From a virus, in IMG/VR virus record IMGVR_UViG_3300030085_000034, positions 1-26,356 of that record: DNA of 26,356 nucleotides; one strand, 5' to 3'. A program made the translations under genes and the position numbers. Below the pieces are notes generated by a model. That model made no database searches and had not been told where the DNA came from. It saw nothing but the letters and a program-made list of their open reading frames with translations. This document shows positions 22,468 through 26,356 of the stretch, piece after piece (the first letter of the stretch is position 1; each line of letters opens with the position of its first letter).

Positions 22468-22935
22468 ATGGCTCTGACAAAAATTCGTGATTCTGCAATG
22501 CCATCAGGTAGTGTTATTCAGTGTCTCCACACTAGCACAACAAGCACTGTTGCTAATACTACTACATCCTTTGCAGACCTGACTGGCATGACATTAACGA
22601 TAACCCCAGCAGCTACAGACTCGCTTATATTTATACTTGCATCTATTGCTTTTGCGGCAAACAGAACTGGGAACACAGATATTCATGCAACCACACAATT
22701 ATTACGAGACTCAACCGCTATCTCTGGTAAAGACTTGCGAACTTACGATTACGGGTCGGGAGGTATTTTTAACGCTTCATCATTAAGTTACTCGTTTGTT
22801 GACCAGCCATCAACTACATCAGCGGTAGTTTATAAATTTCAAGCAAAAAAGACTTCTTCAGACGCAGCACAAAGCACAATGAATCCTGAATCGGGTAATC
22901 GCTCTGAAATGGTGATATTGGAGATAAAGCCATGA
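22468..22935 (+). CDS. Fibre protein 2 (paired with tail chaperone 2)
   Basis: A 155-residue protein from ATG 22468 (AAGGA seven bases upstream). It is a paralog of fibre protein 1: FADLTGMTLTITPAATDSLIFIL, LLRDSTAISG, FVDQPSTTSAVVYKFQAKK and VILEIKP align with blocks of that protein, though the N-terminus (MALTKIRDSAMPSGSVIQ) and central region differ. GGAG 22920-22923 in the last codons serves the chaperone-like gene, which it overlaps by 4 nt. It is probably a second adhesin or fibre subunit with another specificity. Confidence 0.66.
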   Translation: MALTKIRDSAMPSGSVIQCLHTSTTSTVANTTTSFADLTGMTLTITPAATDSLIFILASIAFAANRTGNTDIHATTQLLRDSTAISGKDLRTYDYGSGGIFNASSLSYSFVDQPSTTSAVVYKFQAKKTSSDAAQSTMNPESGNRSEMVILEIKP

Positions 22936-23267
22936 CGATGATAAAAACTCAAGCAATCCAATCATTATATTCAGATGCGGCTTTTATTACGGTAGATGGT
23001 GAAAATATAGTTGTTATGGACATCAACGGCAAGTCAGTATCTGTAAATAAGGATGATGTTGCAGCAAAGGAAGCCGAATTAAAAACAGCTAATGAGCTAG
23101 AAGAATTACGCAGAGTTCGTAATAAACTTTTATCTGAAACAGACCATTGGGTTTTGCCTGACACGGCTGATGTTACATCTGCACAAACAAAATATCGCCA
23201 AGACTTACGTGATATAACTAAATCTGCCACATCACTAGACGATGTTACTTGGCCGGAGAAACCATAA
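22932..23267 (+). CDS. Tail fibre assembly chaperone-like protein 2
   Basis: A 111-residue paralog of the protein at 20905. Shared blocks are the opening with IQSLYSDAAFITVDGEN, the central ELKTANELEELRRVRNKLLSETDHW, and YRQDLRDITKSATSLDDVTWPEKP. The last 20 or so residues are nearly identical to copy 1, while the N-terminal part differs more, consistent with adaptation to its own fibre. The nucleotide end of both copies (GGCCGGAGAAACCATAATG) is identical and contains the GGAG used by the following gene. It is translationally coupled to fibre protein 2. Confidence 0.78.
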   Translation: MTMIKTQAIQSLYSDAAFITVDGENIVVMDINGKSVSVNKDDVAAKEAELKTANELEELRRVRNKLLSETDHWVLPDTADVTSAQTKYRQDLRDITKSATSLDDVTWPEKP

Positions 23268-23728
23268 TGCCATACATAGGTAAATCCCCAGAGTTCGGTG
23301 TTCGCAATCGTTTTGTATATCAAGCGACTGCTAGTCAAACATCCTTTAGTGGCTCTGATGCAGACAGTAAAACACTGACATATACAGATAGCCTGTACAT
23401 GGACGTGTATCAGAACGGTGTGCTACTCAAGCCCGGTACAGATTATACAGCAACGACAGGTACAACAGTCGTGTTGGTCACAGGAGCAAGCCTCAATGAC
23501 GTAGTTGAGATGGTAGTGTATGACGCTTTCTCTGTAGCAGATAGCTACACAAAGTCACAAGCAGATACACGCTACCCATTCAAGGGTAACAACAGCATCA
23601 TCCGATTGAATGGTCAGACCATCAGCGCAGACATTACAATTGACAGCGATGAGAATGGCGTATCGGCTGGGCCTATTACACAGGACAATGCCACCGTCAC
23701 TGTTAACGGATATTGGAGTATCGTATGA
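23267..23728 (+). CDS. Fibre adaptor-like protein 2
   Basis: A 153-residue protein from ATG 23267, which overlaps the chaperone stop. The start MPYIGKSPEFGVRNRFVYQATASQ, SLYMDVYQNGVLLKPGTDY, LNDVVEMVVYDAFSVADSYTKSQADTRYPFKG is a very common attachment module at the N-terminus of fibres in marine phages and cyanophages. In those it precedes a long fibre; here the protein stops after a short beta region (ITQDNATVTVNGYWSIV). It may be a remnant of a larger fibre or a free-standing adaptor that joins the separately encoded tip proteins C, D and E. GGAG 23715-23718 serves the next gene. Confidence 0.7.
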   Translation: MPYIGKSPEFGVRNRFVYQATASQTSFSGSDADSKTLTYTDSLYMDVYQNGVLLKPGTDYTATTGTTVVLVTGASLNDVVEMVVYDAFSVADSYTKSQADTRYPFKGNNSIIRLNGQTISADITIDSDENGVSAGPITQDNATVTVNGYWSIV

Positions 23729-24090
23729 CCAGTGTACTAAATGTAGATACTATTGCAGATAAGGCTGGCACTGGTCCTGTTGGGTTGACTAAGCAAACAA
23801 CAGCAAAGGCATTTTGTCATTTTTCTACAAGCACAACACAAAGTTCTTTTAATGTTTCGTCAACAGTAGATGCTGGAACTGGTCAATATAAAAGCACTTA
23901 CACAAACAGCATGAGTGATGCAGAACAGTGTGTAACTACAAATGCTTTCAGAGATAGTGACCAATACATTGGAAATAGAAGTAGTGATAATGCGGCCTCT
24001 TATCATCAAGTTAATTGTTTTACTAGAGGTGGCACAACAAGAGCAGATACGGACACTGCTATGAGTGTAGTTCACGGAGACCTTGCATAA
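23725..24090 (+). CDS. GDLA-family fibre-tip-like protein C
   Basis: A 121-residue paralog from ATG 23725 (4-nt overlap). The N-terminus SVLNVDTIADKAGTGPVGLTKQ resembles the anchoring sequence of many marine tail fibres. The core SSFNVSSTVDAGTGQYKSTYTNSM is the family core, and the end is VVHGDLA. It has three cysteines (AFCHFS, EQCVT, VNCFT). GGAG 24076-24079 within the GDLA codons lies ten bases before the next ATG. This copy is the first of three adjacent tip genes (C, D, E). Confidence 0.68.
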   Translation: MTSVLNVDTIADKAGTGPVGLTKQTTAKAFCHFSTSTTQSSFNVSSTVDAGTGQYKSTYTNSMSDAEQCVTTNAFRDSDQYIGNRSSDNAASYHQVNCFTRGGTTRADTDTAMSVVHGDLA

Positions 24091-24491
24091 TGGCTAGTAT
24101 TCTTAAAGTAGATACCCTGACAGGTGTAACCACCGCTGGCTCTATTAGCGTTACTGGCGAGGGCAACTCAACCACGACTAATCTTCAGCAGGGGTTGGCG
24201 AAGGTATGGTGTTCTGTTGATGTCACAACAGTAGATGATTCATTAAATATTTCTAGTTTAACTGACACTGCGACTGGAAAAGCAACAATGAATCATACCA
24301 ATAATATGTCAAGTGAGCATTATGGATTAACTATGGGTTGTGCTATTCAAAGCCAAGTTCCCATATGTTACCCGCAAGACAATTCATTTATTACAACATC
24401 AGCACACAGAATAGTTACTATAATTAGTGCGGGTGGTTCATTAGCTGATGCTGAGTATCTTGGTAGTCAGGTGACAGGAGACCTCGCATAA
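24090..24491 (+). CDS. GDLA-family fibre-tip-like protein D
   Basis: A 133-residue paralog. The N-terminus SILKVDTLTGVTTAG leads to a short beta insert, then LAKVWCSVDV, the core DSLNISSLTDTATGKATMNHTNNM and the end VTGDLA. Three cysteines are present (VWCSV, MGCAIQ, PICYP). It starts on the stop of tip C (TAATGG) and its last codons include GGAG 24477-24480 for tip E. Core and ends are conserved while the region between core and C-terminus is quite different from tip C and E, as expected if that region contacts variable receptors. Confidence 0.68.
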   Translation: MASILKVDTLTGVTTAGSISVTGEGNSTTTNLQQGLAKVWCSVDVTTVDDSLNISSLTDTATGKATMNHTNNMSSEHYGLTMGCAIQSQVPICYPQDNSFITTSAHRIVTIISAGGSLADAEYLGSQVTGDLA

Positions 24492-24892
24492 TGGCAAGCG
24501 AACTAAGAGTTAACACATTAAAGGATGCCAGCGGTAATAACAGCATTGCTACTAGCTTTGTAGCGGGTGGTAGTGCAAAAGCATGGGCGCATATTGCTGC
24601 TGGTGGGGCATCCTTACCAGATAGTTTTAACTTTTCTAGCATAGATGATGATGGAACTGGTGAGTACGGTCTGAACTACACCAGTGCGATGGGAAGTGTA
24701 AATTATTCAGCAAATATGACAATGACATACAATCATGGCGGCAGTAACAATACTAGAACTTGTGCTATAGAATCTAAGACCGCCAGTAGTGTTGAAATAG
24801 ATTCAGCGTACACAGCAGGAAGCACGGCCTATTTTACAATGTATGATATTGAAACAAACGCTAGTGTTACTGTTCAAGGAGATCTAGCATGA
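24491..24892 (+). CDS. GDLA-family fibre-tip-like protein E
   Basis: A 133-residue paralog. The N-terminus SELRVNTLKDASGNN is the classic anchoring motif of phage tail fibres; then AKAWAHIAAGG, the core DSFNFSSIDDDGTGEYGLNYTSAM, MTMTYNHGGSNNTRTCAIE, and the end VTVQGDLA. It has only one cysteine. Its GDLA codons include GGAG 24878-24881, seven bases before the next ATG (4-nt overlap). It is the last of five family members and directly precedes the largest fibre of this region. Confidence 0.68.
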   Translation: MASELRVNTLKDASGNNSIATSFVAGGSAKAWAHIAAGGASLPDSFNFSSIDDDGTGEYGLNYTSAMGSVNYSANMTMTYNHGGSNNTRTCAIESKTASSVEIDSAYTAGSTAYFTMYDIETNASVTVQGDLA

Positions 24893-25998
24893 GTAAAGCA
24901 GCAGAATTAGCCGCATTGATAGGTTCAGGTCAGGCGCAGGGTAACAAAAATCTTGTTCAAAATGGTTCCATGGCTGTCTCGCAAAGGGCAACCTCAAGCA
25001 CTGGACTTGGGGCTGCTTCTGGTTATTTCACACTTGATAGGTTTATCATGTCAATAAATTCTGCGTCTGCTGGTAGATATACAATGTCTCAGTCTGATGT
25101 AACTGATTTGGAGGGTTTTTCTAACGCCTTAAAAATACAATGCACAACAGCAGATACTTCAATAGCCGCAGGAGAAGTTTTAATTTTGTCTCAAAGGATT
25201 GAGGGTCAAAATATACAAACTTTAAAATCTAATAGCACAAGTTCAAAGGCGTTTACCATTTCGTTTTATGCAAAGTCAAACGAAAGCAGAGCCATATCTT
25301 TAGAGGCAAGGTTTTCAAATGGCACTAATCGCCAAGCTGCGACTGTTCATACAATAGGAACAAGTTGGGCAAGATACACTATGACTGTGGCAGCGGCTTC
25401 TTCTATACAGATAGATAATGACAACTCTAACGAAATGCAGATAAATTTTTTCTTACACGCAGGGAGTGATTTTTCCAGCGGTACAATTCAAGGGTCTACT
25501 TTAGGTGCTGCTGACAACACAAAACGAGCAGCGGGTATAGGTAGTATCTTTGCATCAACTGATAATTTTATTGAGATAACTGGACTGCAAATGGAAGTTG
25601 GAGAGGTAGCCACGCCTTTTGAGCATGAGGACTTTGGAACTACGTTAGAAAAATGCAAAAGGTATTTTGAAACCGTAGAGTGGAACGGTTACGTTGTATT
25701 CGGAAACTCATATACAACAACTCAATGGTTGTTGCAGCAGATTATTTGGAAAGTAGAAAAAAGGGTAGCACCAACATTAACTTATCCAACTATCGGAACT
25801 TCATCTAATGAAATTGGAATAACTGACGATACGGCAAATTACGTTACTCAAGGTAGTACGATAAGAGGTTTTATTACAACAACAGGTGCGGCTGCTTACA
25901 ATAATAACGCAGATGGTTATTCTGGTTTAACAGACGATTCAATTTGTTCGTTATATTCAAATGGAGCCACAACTCTAAAAGTGGATGCGGAGTTATAG
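24889..25998 (+). CDS. Tail fibre/adhesin with carbohydrate-binding-like jelly-roll domain
   Basis: A 369-residue protein. The N-terminus (MSKAAELAALIGSGQAQGNKNLVQNGSMAVSQRAT) and GYFTLDRFIM are typical of phage fibres with a galactose-binding-like beta-sandwich. The next 200 residues follow that pattern (ILSQRIEGQNIQTL, AFTISFYAKSNESRAISLEA, WARYTMTVAAASS, FIEITGLQMEVGEVATPFEHEDFG), and CKRYFETVEW marks the junction to a C-terminal region of about 110 residues (TTTGAAAYNNNADGYSG). The role is host surface binding. It is coupled to tip E by an ATGA overlap. This is the largest product of the P3 region. Confidence 0.78.
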   Translation: MSKAAELAALIGSGQAQGNKNLVQNGSMAVSQRATSSTGLGAASGYFTLDRFIMSINSASAGRYTMSQSDVTDLEGFSNALKIQCTTADTSIAAGEVLILSQRIEGQNIQTLKSNSTSSKAFTISFYAKSNESRAISLEARFSNGTNRQAATVHTIGTSWARYTMTVAAASSIQIDNDNSNEMQINFFLHAGSDFSSGTIQGSTLGAADNTKRAAGIGSIFASTDNFIEITGLQMEVGEVATPFEHEDFGTTLEKCKRYFETVEWNGYVVFGNSYTTTQWLLQQIIWKVEKRVAPTLTYPTIGTSSNEIGITDDTANYVTQGSTIRGFITTTGAAAYNNNADGYSGLTDDSICSLYSNGATTLKVDAEL

Positions 25999-26193
25999 AT
26001 GGTTATTGAAATGGTTATTGAAAACGCACAATGGTCAAAAGGACCACCACCGCAAGATGATGTTATAGTAGGTTTTCTTGCGACCATTAATGGCGAAAAA
26101 GTAGTAGTGCCAAAAACTGTTGGAAATGCACAATATGACGAGGCCATGCGCCAAGTAGCGGCCGGTGAACTAACCATAGCAGATGCTGACTGA
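25999..26193 (+). CDS. Small hypothetical protein (64 aa)
   Basis: ATG 25999 directly follows the stop of the large fibre (TAG ATG). The sequence MVIEMVIENAQWSKGPPPQDDVIVGFLATINGEKVVVPKTVGNAQYDEAMRQ is soluble and compact, with a tryptophan and a Gly/Pro turn. WSKGPPPQDDVIVGFLATINGEKVVVPKTVGN reads like two beta strands, followed by a helix. Similar short proteins follow fibre genes in other phages, perhaps as assembly helpers, but no family was recognised. It overlaps the next gene by one base (TGATG). Confidence 0.55.
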   Translation: MVIEMVIENAQWSKGPPPQDDVIVGFLATINGEKVVVPKTVGNAQYDEAMRQVAAGELTIADAD

Positions 26194-26356
26194 TGGATGT
26201 AGTGCATATCATAGATACCTTAATCGGTATAGTCGTAATGGGTGGCGCATGGTATCTTGGTGGTATGGCTAAAGAGATAAAGCGTATAGATATATTAATG
26301 AATAGAACACGTGAAGAGTATGTAACACGTACTGAAGTACGAGAAGACATGAGCCG
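26193..26356 (+). CDS. Small membrane protein with charged C-terminal region (3' truncated by window)
   Basis: ATG 26193 overlaps the preceding stop by one base and the frame is open to the end of the window (54 complete codons). Residues about 5-25 (HIIDTLIGIVVMGGAWYLGG) are one hydrophobic helix; then a charged stretch (MAKEIKRIDILMNRTREEYVTRTEVREDMSR). The phrase TREEYVTRTEVREDM is one I recall from small membrane proteins of marine phages and cyanophages, where a coiled coil follows. A spanin-like or signal-anchor role is possible. The C-terminal part lies outside the window. Confidence 0.62.
   Translation, partial: MDVVHIIDTLIGIVVMGGAWYLGGMAKEIKRIDILMNRTREEYVTRTEVREDMS

Overview
The window is a contiguous piece of a tailed double-stranded DNA phage genome. 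Every gene is on the + strand, genes are packed with 1-4 nt overlaps, and the content is lysis, packaging, head, short-tail and fibre genes in that order. A large portal protein, tail-tubular/nozzle-like proteins and no tape measure point to a podovirus-like virion. Several families here are typical of marine phages of abundant Alphaproteobacteria. The truncated Rieske oxygenase at the left edge resembles methanesulfonate monooxygenase alpha subunits; from memory, the SAR116 phage HMO-2011 was reported to carry an 'atypical methanesulfonate monooxygenase'. My best guess is therefore an HMO-2011-type marine podovirus, not verified by search.

Layout. 1-903: 3' part of the Rieske-type oxygenase. 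905-2388: small, mostly membrane-associated unknown proteins, including two tiny paired-cysteine proteins. 2390-3972: a sigma70-type promoter whose predicted start falls on the ATG of the next gene, then a small basic protein, a three-TM-type holin, another membrane protein, a T4-type lysozyme and a 53-residue ORF. 3973-8646: candidate TerS, a conserved accessory gene, TerL, a third paired-cysteine protein, portal, and a small gene overlapping the portal end. 8639-12368: a 701-residue virion-type protein ending in a hedgehog/intein (Hint) domain, a scaffold-like protein, and a 2-oxoglutarate/Fe(II) oxygenase. 12358-14236: a self-contained capsid unit with promoter, about 190 nt leader containing a perfect 9-bp dyad, major capsid protein, probable decoration protein and a rho-independent terminator. 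14248-18653: tail tube/adaptor, nozzle-like protein and main fibre with 13-residue repeats.

18667-26356: a consensus promoter (TTGACA-17-TATAAT) begins an array of fibre and adhesin genes: five paralogous 'tip' proteins ending in GDLA, two copies of a fibre plus tail-fibre-chaperone cassette, adaptor-like proteins, and a large jelly-roll-like fibre. In this array the last codons of most genes (encoding GDLA, MEI or PEKP) contain the GGAG ribosome-binding site of the next gene.

The genes make a coherent late program: lysis, packaging, head building around a scaffold, short tail, and diversified receptor binding. The two oxygenases and the Hint domain are the biochemically unusual parts. No tRNA, rRNA, CRISPR array, insertion sequence or integrase was seen.
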